64,000 bases of DNA, taken from positions 186,001 through 250,000 of the forward strand of contig JAJQRA010000038.1 of NCBI GenBank assembly GCA_046533095.1, given 5' to 3'. The stretch is from ZAX-1 sp046533095. GTDB taxonomy: Bacteria > Bacillota > Clostridia > Lachnospirales > Lachnospiraceae. Made by a program: the position numbers and the translations under genes. This document shows, in pieces, positions 1-10,715 of this stretch; the stretch's first letter is position 1; each line of letters begins with the position of its first letter. Under the pieces are notes generated by a model, which saw nothing but the letters and a program-made list of their open reading frames with translations, ran no database searches and was not told the DNA's origin.

Positions 1-158
1 GAAACTTCCGTGTCATTCATGCTAATAGAGGTTAGTTTCCATGTTCCGGGAACGTTGCTGGGTGCATCACCGCCACATGCGACAAGGGCGAGCATCATAC
101 ATGGCACTAAGGCAAAGATCAGAACCGTTTTCACTTTAAATTCAAATATTTTTTTCAT
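1..158 (-). CDS. Putative lipoprotein, N-terminal part (cut by window edge)
   Basis: Only the first 52 codons are present; the gene runs off the left edge. The start ATG at 158 follows an AAGGAG ribosome binding site (165-170). The N-terminus is a lipoprotein signal: several Lys residues, a hydrophobic stretch (VLIFALVPCMMLALVA) and a lipobox LVA-C followed by GG. This predicts lipid attachment to the Cys and anchoring on the outer face of the membrane. The mature part begins DAPSNVPGTWKLTSISMND, which looks like a small lipocalin-like or META-type lipoprotein start, but too little is visible to assign a family. Confidence 0.75.
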   Translation of the reverse strand, partial: MKKIFEFKVKTVLIFALVPCMMLALVACGGDAPSNVPGTWKLTSISMNDTEV

Positions 159-260
159 TCGTGGCTCCTTCAAATAATTGCTGTTTTATCTGTATATCTA
201 TTTACTTACTTGTTTGCCATTATGGTTGATAGTTTAATGAAAGTATATCCTTTTGTCAAG

Positions 261-298
261 AGAATCTTTTTAAAATTAAGAGAATCTTTTTAAAATTC
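261..298. repeat. Two tandem copies of a 20-bp AT-rich unit
   Basis: AGAATCTTTTTAAAATT occurs at 261-277 and again at 281-297, each followed by a variable trinucleotide (AAG, then CAA). It lies in the 274-bp divergent spacer between the lipoprotein gene and the helicase gene, a region otherwise AT-rich and without a recognisable gene. It could be part of a promoter or operator, but nothing beyond the repeat is visible. Confidence 0.6.
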
Positions 299-432
299 AA
301 GTATTTATTTCAAATTTTGAGTATTTTTAAAAATATAAAAACCAATTTGGCTAATTTTGTGTAACACCTTGAAAGGCAATGACAGATAGAGTAAAATTAT
401 TTAGATACGCAACAACAGGGGGAAATTGAGTC

Positions 433-3400
433 ATGATTAATGTGCCACAGGTGAAAAAGCTCTGCACGGATGCTACATATGCACGTGGGATTCGTCTTTA
501 CAGCAAGGGCTTTATTATGAAAATGCAATGTGAAGTAGAAAATACACTTGGCAATGACACCACACATATTGTAGCTAAAGTGCATGGGAGCGGTAATAAT
601 TCGTATCGCATCGAACTTTGTATCAATGAAGCAATGGGAAGCGTTGACGATGGAAACTGTACCTGCCCTGCATTTTATGAACGAGATGGACTGTGCAAAC
701 ATTGTATTGCAGTGTTGCTAGAATATATCAAACGAAGAAATATAAAAGCAACGGCAGGCAGTTCTTCGTACGGACAGGCCGTTGTACCGATACGAAAAAC
801 CAGCCAAGGGCTATCTAAAATTATTTCCTATTACCGTAACAAAGAAAGGCTTGCATTAATACAGCCAAATGATGAAATTTTAATAAAGCCTACGGTTAAT
901 ATTGGATTTGGGAGCGCGAATGTAGAATTTAAAATAGGAAATAAGAATATGTATGTCTTAAAAAACATCGCATCGTTTGTGGAGTCTGTAAATACGATGA
1001 GTTGGGTATCCTATGGGAAAAAACTGGAATTTTACCACACAATGGAGGCGTTTAGCGAGAAATCAAGGCTATTCGTAGATTTTATGATACAAGAAATAAG
1101 GAAGAAAAAAGAGACGGATCAATCGTATTGGTATTATAGGGCAAATGATAACAGGTATTTGAGCTTAAATAGTTCTAATTTGGACGAATTTTTCGAAGCG
1201 GTAGGAGGGCAGGAATTTCTTGCGAAAACAGACAAGGGTGATATGGAATTTCGGCTTGCGGAGGGTGGCTTTGCCCAGAATATAGTACTGATAGGAGATG
1301 ATAGTGGCCTGATGCTTGAAATACCAAGGACTCAAATGATGTATGGCAGGAAATATGCCTATCTTTGGGCAGAAGGGGTTGTCTATAAAGAATCAATGTC
1401 AAAGGTTGGCGAATTGGAACAGTTTTTTCGTATGTTGGCCGATTTTAAATATGAAGATTTCTTTGTTTCTAAAAGTGAACTCCCTATTTTTTGCAGGGAA
1501 ATATTGCCAATATTAAAATGTCATTATACAATTGAACAGAAAAATTTTGAAGAGTCCATGTATCTTCCTCAAAAAGCAGAATACGAAATTTATTTAGATA
1601 CGGAAGATAATGATAAAAATATAATCATGTGTAAACTTTTTGCTGTTTATCAGGACGAAAAATATGATGTATATGCAAAAAATGGTCGAGAGGAACGTCG
1701 CGATAAGATGGATGAAATGCGAATGGGAAAACTGGTAGGCGATTTTTTTAATGCATACGATCCGGATAAAAATGCGATGGTCATGATACAGGATGACGAT
1801 AAGTTATTTACACTGCTGAGTGTTGGAATCCCAAAACTACAAGAGGAAGCGACCGTTTTCATTAGTGATTCTATAAAAGGCATGTCTGTTAAGCGCAGTT
1901 CGCCGGTGTCGATTGGAGTATCGCTTAAGGGCGATTTGCTGGAACTTTCTTTATCATCTGGTGAAATGCCACAAAACCAGCTGATCGAAATATTGACAAA
2001 GTATAACCGCAAAAAGAAATATCATAGACTAAAAGACGGTACATTTATTAGTTTTGAAGATGGGGATTTTGATACCATATATAATGTAAAAAACAGTCTT
2101 ATGATTACCGATAGCCAGTTAAAGTCGGGCAGTGTCGTGGTACCAAAATATAGGGCATTGTATTTAGATGCCGAGCTTAAGGGCGGTAATAGAGGGCATG
2201 TAGCGAAAAATAAGGAATTTAAGTCTTTGATCCGCAACATGAAGACCGTGGAAGACAATGATTTTGAAATTCCAAAAGCACTAGAGCATGTACTGCGCGA
2301 TTATCAAAAGCAAGGGTTTTTATGGATGAAAACATTAAAGCAAAATGGGTTTGGAGGTATTTTAGCAGATGACATGGGACTTGGGAAAACCATCCAAGCG
2401 ATCGCCTTTTTACAAGATGAAATAGAAGAATTTCACAATAGTAATGACAATGCGCTACGAAATGGCAGTTCCTTGCAAAATAGCGGAGCGCAAGCAAATG
2501 AGGATTCCTTGCAAAAGAATAATAGAGAAAGTATGGAAAATACAAAAAACGAAGGTAGCCATTTTGCTCTGATTATATGTCCTGCTTCCTTAGTATATAA
2601 TTGGAAAAATGAGATAGAGCGTTTTGCGCCATCGTTAAAGACTGGCATGGTGACGGGGAATGCCACGCAGAGGCGGGAAATGTTAGAAAACTGTGGTGCA
2701 GATGCCATCTTAATAACTTCTTATCACTTGCTAAAGCGAGACAGCCAATACTATGAAGGCAAATCATTTCGTTGCCAGATTGTGGATGAGGCACAGTATA
2801 TTAAAAATCACGCAACGCAAACATTCAAGGCAGTAAAAAATATTAGATCCGGATTTAAATTAGCTTTGACAGGAACGCCTATTGAAAATCGGCTTAGTGA
2901 ATTATGGAGTATTTTCGATTATTTAATGCCCGGGTTTTTGTATAGCTATAAACGGTTTCGAGAAGATCTGGAAGTTCCGATTGTACAAGATAATGACGAA
3001 GAGGAGTTGATTCGCCTGCAAAAAATGATTCATCCCTTTATACTGCGAAGACTAAAGAAAGATGTCTTAAAGGAGCTTCCGGATAAATTGGAAGAATCGG
3101 TATATGCTATTTTAGAAGGCGAGCAGGAACGGCTTTATACGGCTCATGTGCAGATGATAAGAAAGATGCTTGACAATCAGACGGATGAAGAATTTTCTAC
3201 TAGCAAAATCCAGATTTTAGCAGAACTTACCAAACTTCGCCAGCTTTGCTGTGACCCGTCCCTTTTATATAGCGATTACGATAAAGAGTCCGCAAAAATG
3301 ACGATCTGTCTAGAACTGGTAAAACAAGCCGTTGATGGTGGGCATAAGGTATTGATTTTTTCACAATTTACAACTATGTTGGCGCACATAGAAGAGCATT

Positions 3401-3807
3401 TAGCGAAAGAAAAAATGGCATACTATAGTTTGACCGGGGCAACGAAAAAAGAAAAGCGTGCACAGATGGTGGAAGCTTTTGCATATAACGATGTCGCCGT
3501 ATTTTGCATTTCTTTAAAAGCAGGAGGCACGGGGTTAAACCTAACGGCGGCGGATATTGTAATCCACTATGACCCATGGTGGAATGTTGCGGTTCAAAAT
3601 CAGGCGACCGGCCGCGTTCACCGTATCGGGCAAAAAAATGTGGTCACAGTCTACAAGCTCATCATGAAAAATACTATTGAGGAAAATATTGTAAAATTGC
3701 AGGATAAAAAAAGTGAATTGGCAGATCAGCTGCTTTCCGGCGATGGAATAGGAAGCGTACAATTTAGCCGAAAAGAGCTACTTGAGCTACTTTCAAAAAG
3801 CAGTTAA
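433..3807 (+). CDS. SWIM zinc-finger SNF2-family DEAD/DEAH helicase
   Basis: This 1124-residue protein has two parts. Near the N-terminus is a SWIM zinc finger, C76-x-C78-x9-C88-x-H90. The C-terminal half is a complete SNF2/Swi2 ATPase: Walker A DDMGLGKT near residue 645, Walker B-type VDEAQ near 785, the TGTPIENR motif, and motif VI QATGRVHRIGQ. Bacterial members of this family are double-stranded-DNA translocases, and the SWIM domain is thought to bind nucleic acid or protein. A low-complexity Asn/Ser/Glu-rich insert of about 40 residues sits between motifs I and Ia. The start at 433 follows an AGGGGG site. The gene stands alone, and its cellular role is not established. Confidence 0.93.
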   Translation: MINVPQVKKLCTDATYARGIRLYSKGFIMKMQCEVENTLGNDTTHIVAKVHGSGNNSYRIELCINEAMGSVDDGNCTCPAFYERDGLCKHCIAVLLEYIKRRNIKATAGSSSYGQAVVPIRKTSQGLSKIISYYRNKERLALIQPNDEILIKPTVNIGFGSANVEFKIGNKNMYVLKNIASFVESVNTMSWVSYGKKLEFYHTMEAFSEKSRLFVDFMIQEIRKKKETDQSYWYYRANDNRYLSLNSSNLDEFFEAVGGQEFLAKTDKGDMEFRLAEGGFAQNIVLIGDDSGLMLEIPRTQMMYGRKYAYLWAEGVVYKESMSKVGELEQFFRMLADFKYEDFFVSKSELPIFCREILPILKCHYTIEQKNFEESMYLPQKAEYEIYLDTEDNDKNIIMCKLFAVYQDEKYDVYAKNGREERRDKMDEMRMGKLVGDFFNAYDPDKNAMVMIQDDDKLFTLLSVGIPKLQEEATVFISDSIKGMSVKRSSPVSIGVSLKGDLLELSLSSGEMPQNQLIEILTKYNRKKKYHRLKDGTFISFEDGDFDTIYNVKNSLMITDSQLKSGSVVVPKYRALYLDAELKGGNRGHVAKNKEFKSLIRNMKTVEDNDFEIPKALEHVLRDYQKQGFLWMKTLKQNGFGGILADDMGLGKTIQAIAFLQDEIEEFHNSNDNALRNGSSLQNSGAQANEDSLQKNNRESMENTKNEGSHFALIICPASLVYNWKNEIERFAPSLKTGMVTGNATQRREMLENCGADAILITSYHLLKRDSQYYEGKSFRCQIVDEAQYIKNHATQTFKAVKNIRSGFKLALTGTPIENRLSELWSIFDYLMPGFLYSYKRFREDLEVPIVQDNDEEELIRLQKMIHPFILRRLKKDVLKELPDKLEESVYAILEGEQERLYTAHVQMIRKMLDNQTDEEFSTSKIQILAELTKLRQLCCDPSLLYSDYDKESAKMTICLELVKQAVDGGHKVLIFSQFTTMLAHIEEHLAKEKMAYYSLTGATKKEKRAQMVEAFAYNDVAVFCISLKAGGTGLNLTAADIVIHYDPWWNVAVQNQATGRVHRIGQKNVVTVYKLIMKNTIEENIVKLQDKKSELADQLLSGDGIGSVQFSRKELLELLSKSS

Positions 3808-4113
3808 AGCAGCAAGGATTCGCTGAACTTACAGCTAATATCCCACAGAGCAAAGGAGTGCTACTTGGTTCTGTTTGTATACAGAATCGTTTCTGTCCAC
3901 AGCTGGTTTTGTAGAGCAACATGGGATGGCCACTTCGAAATACCTTGTTATGAAAGTATATTTTCCTCTATTTTACAGATAATAACGTTGTGGCTGATTT
4001 GCAGATGGGCAATCGTCGATATCATGTAGAAGGTACGGCTGACCTATTGCGCTGATTTATTTGCCTATAGAATGACGAATATTAAGATGAATATTAAAAT
4101 GGAGGAATTTAAA

Positions 4114-4662
4114 ATGAAAGCTACCGGTATTGTAAGAAGAATAGATGACCTTGGCAGGGTGGTTGTGCCAAAGGAAATACGGCGTACTTTAAGGATAAGA
4201 GAAGGGGATCCACTGGAAATTTTTACGGACAGGGAGGGTGAAATCATTTTAAAGAAATATTCACCTATCGGGGAATTGAGCCAATTTGCGGGACAGTATG
4301 CAGAATCACTCGCCCAGGCAAGTGGCTGCCTTGTATGCATTACAGATAAAGATCATGTAATTGCGGCGGCAGGAAATGGAAAAAGGGAATATGACGGAAA
4401 ACAAATAAGTAAACAATTGGAAACTGCAATTGAAGATCGCGAAAATTTTAGGGCAGATAAAGAAGAAAAGAGATTTGTAAAAATCACATTGGACGATACT
4501 GGAGATTATATGGAACAGGCTCTTAGCACCATCATTTGTGAGGGAGATGCGATTGGTGCGGTTGTTATGTATAATAGAGACGATAAAAATAGAATGGGGG
4601 ATACCGAACAAAAGCTTGCAATGGTCGCATCTGAATTTTTAGGGAAACAGATGGAAGTATAA
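4114..4662 (+). CDS. spoVT: Stage V sporulation protein T (AbrB-type regulator)
   Basis: This is a 182-residue transcription factor, close to the usual SpoVT length. The N-terminal swapped-hairpin AbrB domain is diagnostic (MKATGIVRRIDDLGRVVVPK, then EIRRTLRIREGDPLEIFTDREG). A GAF-like C-terminal domain follows. SpoVT is a forespore regulator that modulates sigma-G-dependent genes in endospore formers. I place the start at 4114 because a GGAGG site lies at 4101-4105; an in-frame ATG at 4072 would add 14 residues with no ribosome binding site. A penicillin-binding protein gene follows on the same strand, a common arrangement in Clostridia. Confidence 0.93.
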   Translation: MKATGIVRRIDDLGRVVVPKEIRRTLRIREGDPLEIFTDREGEIILKKYSPIGELSQFAGQYAESLAQASGCLVCITDKDHVIAAAGNGKREYDGKQISKQLETAIEDRENFRADKEEKRFVKITLDDTGDYMEQALSTIICEGDAIGAVVMYNRDDKNRMGDTEQKLAMVASEFLGKQMEV

Positions 4663-4936
4663 GGTGTAATGATTTAGTATCGCCGGCATTCTTGGCGCTA
4701 CGAATAGTAGCAAGATAATACCATCTAAGACACGTCTTACAACGTGTTTATTTGAAAGAACCGTACTTCTCGTTGGAGAAGCCGGTTTACATAAATCAAA
4801 ACCAAACACCTTTCGTCCCATGTTAACATACAATTTATTGTTGCTTTTATTAGAATATTTGCTAAAATTAGATAAGGATGAGATTGTAGACAAGTGAATC
4901 TGACTATATGCGATAACACACAGATGGGAAGCAAGC

Positions 4937-7024
4937 ATGAAAAAGAAAAAGAAGAAAAAAAATCGGTTTTTTTGGTTTTTCGTTAAATTCCAGATATGCC
5001 TAATGCTGATCATAGGGGCTGGGGTAGGCGTATACTATTTTGGTGGATATGCGGAAAAAGTGAGTGCAATGCAAAAAGAGGCAAAGCAGCTTGTGAAACG
5101 ATCGACAGAAGATACGTTCCGCTCCGTTTTGACAAGCCTTGTATATGATACAGACGGAGAACTTATTTCTACTTTAAAAGGGGAAAAAGATGTATACTAC
5201 TTAGCGTATGAAGAAATCCCAAATTATGCAAAGGCAGCAGTCGTAAGTATTGAAGATAAGAAATTTTTCAGCCATGGAGGGATCGATATCAAAGCAATCT
5301 TGCGTGCGGCAAAAGCTATGATAGAAAATGGTGAAGTGACGGAAGGGGCAAGTACAATTACGCAACAGTTGGCTAGAAACATTTTTTTAAATATGGACAA
5401 GACATGGGAGCGTAAAATTGAAGAGATATTTATTGCCGTAGAACTTGAAAAAATCTACAGTAAAAATAAAATCCTAGAATATTATTTGAATAATATTTAT
5501 TTTGCGAATGGCTATTATGGAATTCAAGCGGCGAGCAAAGGGTATTTTAACGCGGACGTAAACAGCCTGTCTTTGTCGCAACTTGCTTTTTTATGTGCCA
5601 TACCAAACAATCCGACGTTGTATGATCCGGTTACGAATATAGAAAACACATTGAAGCGAAGAGATCGCATTTTAAATCAAATGGTAGCAGACGGTAAACT
5701 GGCCAACGCGGTAAGCGAAGAGGCGAAAGCGACACAAATCGTATTAGAACGTCCGGTAAAGGAAAAAAATGATTATGTTGAAACATATACCTATTATTGT
5801 GCCATAAGGGCATTGATGGCAGAAGAGGGGTTTGTGTTTCAAAATGAATTTCAAACGGAGGGAGAAAGAGCAGTTTATGACACTGCATACTCTGCACTCT
5901 ATGCGCAGTGTCAAAAAAGCCTGTTTACAGGTGGATATCGCATATACACATCGATTAGCCTAAACACGCAGCAACAGCTCCAGCAGTCGGTAGACGAAAA
6001 TCTTTCTGCTTTTACAGAACAAACGAACGAGGGGATCTATACCTTGCAGTCTGCCGCAGTCTGCATAGACAATCGTACAGGCTATGTAAAAGCAATTGTC
6101 GGAGGACGTAGCCAAGATGTGGAAGGATATACCTTAAACCGTGCATATCAAAGCTTTCGGCAGCCTGGCAGTGCGATTAAACCCCTCATTGTATACACAC
6201 CTATTTTAGAGCAAAATTATACGCCGGATACGTTAGTTCTAGATGAGAAGACAGAAGAGGGTCCATCTAACGCAAGCGGTTATTACGAGGGGGAAATCAC
6301 CCTGCGCCATGCTGTGGAACAGTCAAAAAATACCGTGGCATGGAATTTATTGGAAGCGATGGGCCCAAGCGTGGGTCTATCCTATTTAAGGGGCATGCAG
6401 TATTCTAGGCTAAAGTCGGATGATGAACGACCGGGAGCCGCGCTTGGAGGATTTACCATCGGCGTGTCCCCTCTTGAGATGGCGGTCGGATATGAAACAC
6501 TGGTAAACGATGGAAAATACAGGGAACCTACCTGTATTGTAAGAATTAGGGATGCGCAAGGTGAGCTTATCTTAGAAACGGAGCAAGAAGAGACGGTGAT
6601 TTATAAAGAAAATGCAGCAAGGACGATGACGGATATATTGGAATCTGTCATGACTTCTGGCACAGCAAGAGGACTGGCTCTAACCAATATGCCTTGTGCC
6701 GGTAAAACAGGTACGACAAATGAAAACAAAGATGGATGGTTTGTAGGCTATACAAGATATTATACAACCAGTGTGTGGGTAGGATATGACATGCCCAAAG
6801 AATTGCCCGCTTTATCCGGTGCAACCTATCCCGGGAGCATATGGAAAAACTTTATGCAAATGATCCACGAGGGATATGAACCGATGGCATTTATTCCCTA
6901 CATACGATACGATCAAGGGGAACCGCTAAATCAAGAAGAACTATTTGGTGATATTTTGGATCCTTCGGTGGATACAAATGAAGGACTGGAAAACAACGAA
7001 GGAGACGATGTTCAGGAAGAGTGA
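4937..7024 (+). CDS. Class A penicillin-binding protein (PBP1A-like)
   Basis: This 695-residue bifunctional cell-wall enzyme starts with a very basic MKKKKKKKNR tail and one membrane anchor (residues about 10-35). A GT51 glycosyltransferase domain follows, with EDKKFFSHGGID containing the catalytic Glu and GASTITQQLARN. The C-terminal transpeptidase domain carries the active-site SAIK tetrad (in RQPGSAIKP), the SKN triad and KTGTT. It polymerises glycan strands and cross-links peptides outside the membrane. The C-terminal tail is acidic (NEGLENNEGDDVQEE). The upstream 274 bp contain small inverted repeats but no other gene. Confidence 0.93.
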   Translation: MKKKKKKKNRFFWFFVKFQICLMLIIGAGVGVYYFGGYAEKVSAMQKEAKQLVKRSTEDTFRSVLTSLVYDTDGELISTLKGEKDVYYLAYEEIPNYAKAAVVSIEDKKFFSHGGIDIKAILRAAKAMIENGEVTEGASTITQQLARNIFLNMDKTWERKIEEIFIAVELEKIYSKNKILEYYLNNIYFANGYYGIQAASKGYFNADVNSLSLSQLAFLCAIPNNPTLYDPVTNIENTLKRRDRILNQMVADGKLANAVSEEAKATQIVLERPVKEKNDYVETYTYYCAIRALMAEEGFVFQNEFQTEGERAVYDTAYSALYAQCQKSLFTGGYRIYTSISLNTQQQLQQSVDENLSAFTEQTNEGIYTLQSAAVCIDNRTGYVKAIVGGRSQDVEGYTLNRAYQSFRQPGSAIKPLIVYTPILEQNYTPDTLVLDEKTEEGPSNASGYYEGEITLRHAVEQSKNTVAWNLLEAMGPSVGLSYLRGMQYSRLKSDDERPGAALGGFTIGVSPLEMAVGYETLVNDGKYREPTCIVRIRDAQGELILETEQEETVIYKENAARTMTDILESVMTSGTARGLALTNMPCAGKTGTTNENKDGWFVGYTRYYTTSVWVGYDMPKELPALSGATYPGSIWKNFMQMIHEGYEPMAFIPYIRYDQGEPLNQEELFGDILDPSVDTNEGLENNEGDDVQEE

Positions 7025-7090
7025 TAGAGAAAGACAAATGGAAATGTAGAGGGACAAATGGTGATTTAATACAAATGAGCGGAGGGCTTC

Positions 7091-8539
7091 ATGGGGAAGA
7101 TGCTTACAAGGGACAGGAGCTTCTATAAACGTTTTTTTGGCCTTATGGGATTCCTTGTTTTTCAAAATTTGATTGTGTACAGTGTAAATGTGGCAGACAA
7201 TATTATGCTTGGAAGCTATAGCCAGAATGCACTGTCCGGAGCGGCGGCGGTAAACCAGATTCAATTTGTACTACAGCAGATAACCTTAGGGATTGGAGAA
7301 GGGCTTGTTGTACTTGCATCGCAATACTGGGGGCAAAGGAAACTGTCGCCAATTAGAAAACTAATCTTAATTGCATTGGAAATCGGAATCTTCCTAGGGA
7401 TGTTGCTGACCGTTGCGGTATCAATCGCACCAAATCAGATAATGGGCATATTTACGGATGATAGGCAGATCGTGGCACAAGGCATACAATATCTATCTAT
7501 TATGCGTTTTACCTATGTGATTTTCATGATTACACAGGTATTGCTGGCGGCTCTTCGCAGTATGGAAGTTGTAAAGATTGGGTTTTATATCTCCATAACG
7601 ACCTTGCTCATTAATATTGGCATTAATTATACACTAATTTATGGAAATTTCGGGATGCCAAGGCTTGGAATCGTGGGTGCGGCGATTGGAACTTTGACGG
7701 CAAGATGTATCGAACTTTTGATTATTTTATACTTCTGCTTTATAAAAGACAAAACCTTTTGGAAGGATAAAGGTTCGGCGAAAAAAGGGGAAACGTTTGG
7801 GAAGAATGGAGTATGGAAAAAAAGGGAAATGTTCGCCGGAAACAGGCCCAAATTTGTATTTTTTGCTCTACGAAAGCCGGATAGAGGCCTTTTAAAGGAT
7901 TATGTAAAAGTCAGCTTACCGGTGATAGCGGCACAAACTTTATTCGGGATATCGGTAGGTATGCAGACGGTTGTACTGGGGCATTTGACAGCCGATGCGA
8001 TTGCTGCAAACAGTGTGGCTACAACCTTGTTCCAATATTTGAAAATTATTGCAATCGGAGCGGCCTCGGCAACTTCAATACTAATTGGAAAAGCGGTAGG
8101 CGAAGGGAATCTATCGAAAATAAAAGAATATAGTAAAACGCTACAATGCATCTATGTTTTGATTGGACTTACTATCAGTGCATGTCTGCTATTGCTGAAA
8201 GGACCATTGCTAAGCTTATATGCCCTTACCCCAAAAGCGTTAAAGCTTGCTGACCAAATATTGATACTGCTTAGTATCACCTGTATTGGCACTTCCTATC
8301 AAATGCCCACACTTGGAGGAATTGTACGGGGAGGAGGCGACACGAAATTTATACTTAAAATGGATTTGATCAGCATTTGGGTCATTATGTACCCATTATC
8401 TTTTTTAGCCGCCTTTTATTGGAAACTTCCAACCATAGCAGTTGTAGCATTTTTAAACTCAGATCAGGTATTTAAATGTATTCCGGCTGTAATGAAAGTA
8501 AATAAATATAATTGGATTAAAAAATTAACCAAGACTTAA
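7091..8539 (+). CDS. MATE-family multidrug/sodium antiporter
   Basis: This is a 482-residue membrane protein with about 12 hydrophobic segments in two repeats, each beginning with a MATE-type pattern (NVADNIMLGSYSQNALSGAA; later MQTVVLGHLTADAIAANSVA). MATE exporters move cationic drugs or metabolites out in exchange for Na+ or H+. The cytoplasmic linker between the two six-helix halves is unusually long and basic (about residues 218-262, rich in K/G/F). The start at 7091 follows a GGAGGG site. The gene converges on typA, with only two bases between the stop codons. Confidence 0.9.
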   Translation: MGKMLTRDRSFYKRFFGLMGFLVFQNLIVYSVNVADNIMLGSYSQNALSGAAAVNQIQFVLQQITLGIGEGLVVLASQYWGQRKLSPIRKLILIALEIGIFLGMLLTVAVSIAPNQIMGIFTDDRQIVAQGIQYLSIMRFTYVIFMITQVLLAALRSMEVVKIGFYISITTLLINIGINYTLIYGNFGMPRLGIVGAAIGTLTARCIELLIILYFCFIKDKTFWKDKGSAKKGETFGKNGVWKKREMFAGNRPKFVFFALRKPDRGLLKDYVKVSLPVIAAQTLFGISVGMQTVVLGHLTADAIAANSVATTLFQYLKIIAIGAASATSILIGKAVGEGNLSKIKEYSKTLQCIYVLIGLTISACLLLLKGPLLSLYALTPKALKLADQILILLSITCIGTSYQMPTLGGIVRGGGDTKFILKMDLISIWVIMYPLSFLAAFYWKLPTIAVVAFLNSDQVFKCIPAVMKVNKYNWIKKLTKT

Positions 8540-8541
8540 CG

Positions 8542-10368
8542 TTACTTACGGGCGGCCCGTTTACGTGTAGTAGGGTCTAGGATTTGTTTACGTATGCGAA
8601 GGCTCTTTGGGGTGATTTCTAAAAATTCGTCCGTATCTATAAATTCCAACGCCTGCTCTAGGCTAAGTATCCTTGGAGGGGACAGCGTAAGCGCATCATC
8701 GGCACCGGAAGAACGTGTATTTGTCAAATGCTTTTTCTTACAGATATTTATTTCAATATCTTCTGCTTTTGCACTTTGTCCAATGACCATGCCGGCATAG
8801 ATTCTTTCACCTGGGCTGATAAACAAAGTTCCCCGTTCTTGTGCACCAAAAAGTCCATATGCGATTGCCTCTCCACTTTCATAGGCAATGAGAGAACCTT
8901 GTTTACGGTATTGGATATCGCCTTTAAAGGGGGCGTAGTCGTTGAAAATCGTATTAATAATGCCATTGCCCTTTGTGTCGGTTAAAAACTCGCCACGATA
9001 CCCGATAAGCCCCCGAGAGGGGATGTTAAATTCCAGCCTAGTATAGCCACCGCTGATACTTCCCATATTCAAAAGCTCTGCTTTTCTTTGACTTAGTTTT
9101 TCAATTATCGTGCCGGTAAATTCTTCCGGTACATCTACATAGGCAAGTTCCATCGGCTCTAAACGTTTGCCTTGCTCATCTTGCTGATAAAGGACCTGCG
9201 CTTTGCCTACGGCAAATTCATACCCTTCGCGACGCATATTTTCGATTAAAACAGATAAATGGAGTTCTCCACGCCCAGATACGGTATAGCTTTCTGTTGT
9301 GGCAGATTCTTCCACGCGCAGGCTGACATCGGTGTTTAATTCCCGAAATAAACGGTCACGCAGATGCCTTGAAGTTACAAATTTTCCCTCTTGTCCGGCT
9401 AGAGGGCTGTCATTGACAATAAAATTCATGGCAATCGTAGGCTCTGATATTTTCTGGAACGGGATGGCTTTCGGCTCTTCGGGGGAACAGATGGTATCCC
9501 CAATATGAATATCGGCGATGCCGGAAATTGCAACAATGGAGCCAATCTGCGCCTCTGCCACCTCTACCTTTTTTAATCCGTCAAATTCATAGAGCTTGCT
9601 GATTTTTACTTTTTTTAGTTTATCAGGCTCATAGGCATTTACAAGGACGGCCTCTTGGTTTATTTTCAGGCAGCCGTTATCAACCTTGCCGACTCCGATA
9701 CGGCCGACATACTCATTGTAGTCAATGGTACTGATCAAAACCTGTGTATGTGCATCCGGATCACCCTCCGGTGCCGGAATATATTCCATAATTGTTTCAA
9801 ACAATGCAGTCATATCTGTCTGTTCTTCATTCATTTGTTTCATTGCATAGCCACCTTTTGCGGAAGCGTAGATAAAGGGGCATTCAAGCTGCTCGTCAGA
9901 TGCATCTAAATCCATAAATAGTTCCAAGACCTCATCGATGACCTCATCCGGCCTTGCTTCCGGACGGTCTATTTTATTGATACATACGATAACCGGAAGA
10001 TTTAAATCCAGTGCTTTCATTAATACGAATTTTGTCTGGGGCATTGCCCCCTCGAACGCATCGACAACGAGTATAACGCCGTTCACCATTTTAAGGACAC
10101 GCTCTACTTCACCGCCGAAATCGGCATGTCCGGGCGTATCGATAATATTGATTTTTGTATCTTTATAGTAAATGGCTGTATTTTTGGAAAGGATGGTGAT
10201 GCCCCTCTCCCGTTCAATGTCATTTGAATCCATAACACGTTCCTGCACTTCTTGGTTTATGCGGAACACACCGCTTTGCTTTAGCAATTCGTCGACCAAT
10301 GTTGTCTTGCCGTGGTCTACATGGGCAATAATGGCAATATTACGAATGCCCTCTCTTTTGGTTTTCAT
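8542..10368 (-). CDS. typA: Ribosome-binding GTPase TypA/BipA
   Basis: This 608-residue translational GTPase shows the G1 motif AHVDHGKTT, the switch I/II elements RERGITILSKNTAI and DTPGHADFGGEVERVL, and NKIDRP. EF-G-like domains II, III and V and the BipA-specific C-terminal domain follow (SIAYESGEAIAYGLFGAQERG). TypA binds the ribosome and affects 50S assembly and stress or cold adaptation. The start at 10368 follows an AAGGAT site. Length and motif order are normal for the family. Confidence 0.96.
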   Translation of the reverse strand: MKTKREGIRNIAIIAHVDHGKTTLVDELLKQSGVFRINQEVQERVMDSNDIERERGITILSKNTAIYYKDTKINIIDTPGHADFGGEVERVLKMVNGVILVVDAFEGAMPQTKFVLMKALDLNLPVIVCINKIDRPEARPDEVIDEVLELFMDLDASDEQLECPFIYASAKGGYAMKQMNEEQTDMTALFETIMEYIPAPEGDPDAHTQVLISTIDYNEYVGRIGVGKVDNGCLKINQEAVLVNAYEPDKLKKVKISKLYEFDGLKKVEVAEAQIGSIVAISGIADIHIGDTICSPEEPKAIPFQKISEPTIAMNFIVNDSPLAGQEGKFVTSRHLRDRLFRELNTDVSLRVEESATTESYTVSGRGELHLSVLIENMRREGYEFAVGKAQVLYQQDEQGKRLEPMELAYVDVPEEFTGTIIEKLSQRKAELLNMGSISGGYTRLEFNIPSRGLIGYRGEFLTDTKGNGIINTIFNDYAPFKGDIQYRKQGSLIAYESGEAIAYGLFGAQERGTLFISPGERIYAGMVIGQSAKAEDIEINICKKKHLTNTRSSGADDALTLSPPRILSLEQALEFIDTDEFLEITPKSLRIRKQILDPTTRKRAARK

Positions 10369-10587
10369 GAATAATCCTTCTTTCTGATGATTCTTTCATA
10401 TACACATGTTTAAGTAACGATAGGTAAAGAACCGACTGTATTAGTGTAACACAAAAATCAGATTTCGCAAGGGTTTTTTAGATGATAGCTAGGATAAAGT
10501 TATAAAATGAATAAATTTAAAGCTTTAAATTTAGGTGTTATGGATGAGGAAAAGAAAAGCATGCATACACGATACGTAAAATTGTTA

Positions 10588-10616
10588 TTGTAAAACAAGA
10601 AAGCTTTTGTTATAAT
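10588..10616 (+). promoter_or_regulatory. Sigma-A-type promoter for the DUF4190-like gene
   Basis: TTGTAA (10588-10593) and TATAAT (10611-10616) are separated by exactly 17 bp, about 100 bp before the start codon. This is the only strong element I see in the 338-bp spacer between typA and the small membrane protein gene. Confidence 0.65.
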
Positions 10617-10715
10617 ATAGGATGATTAAGTCACTAATCTTTCATCATGTAGGGCAATAGATTTTGCGGCACCCTACGATTAGCTGAAAAATATAGGAAC
10701 AGGAGGATGTTATAC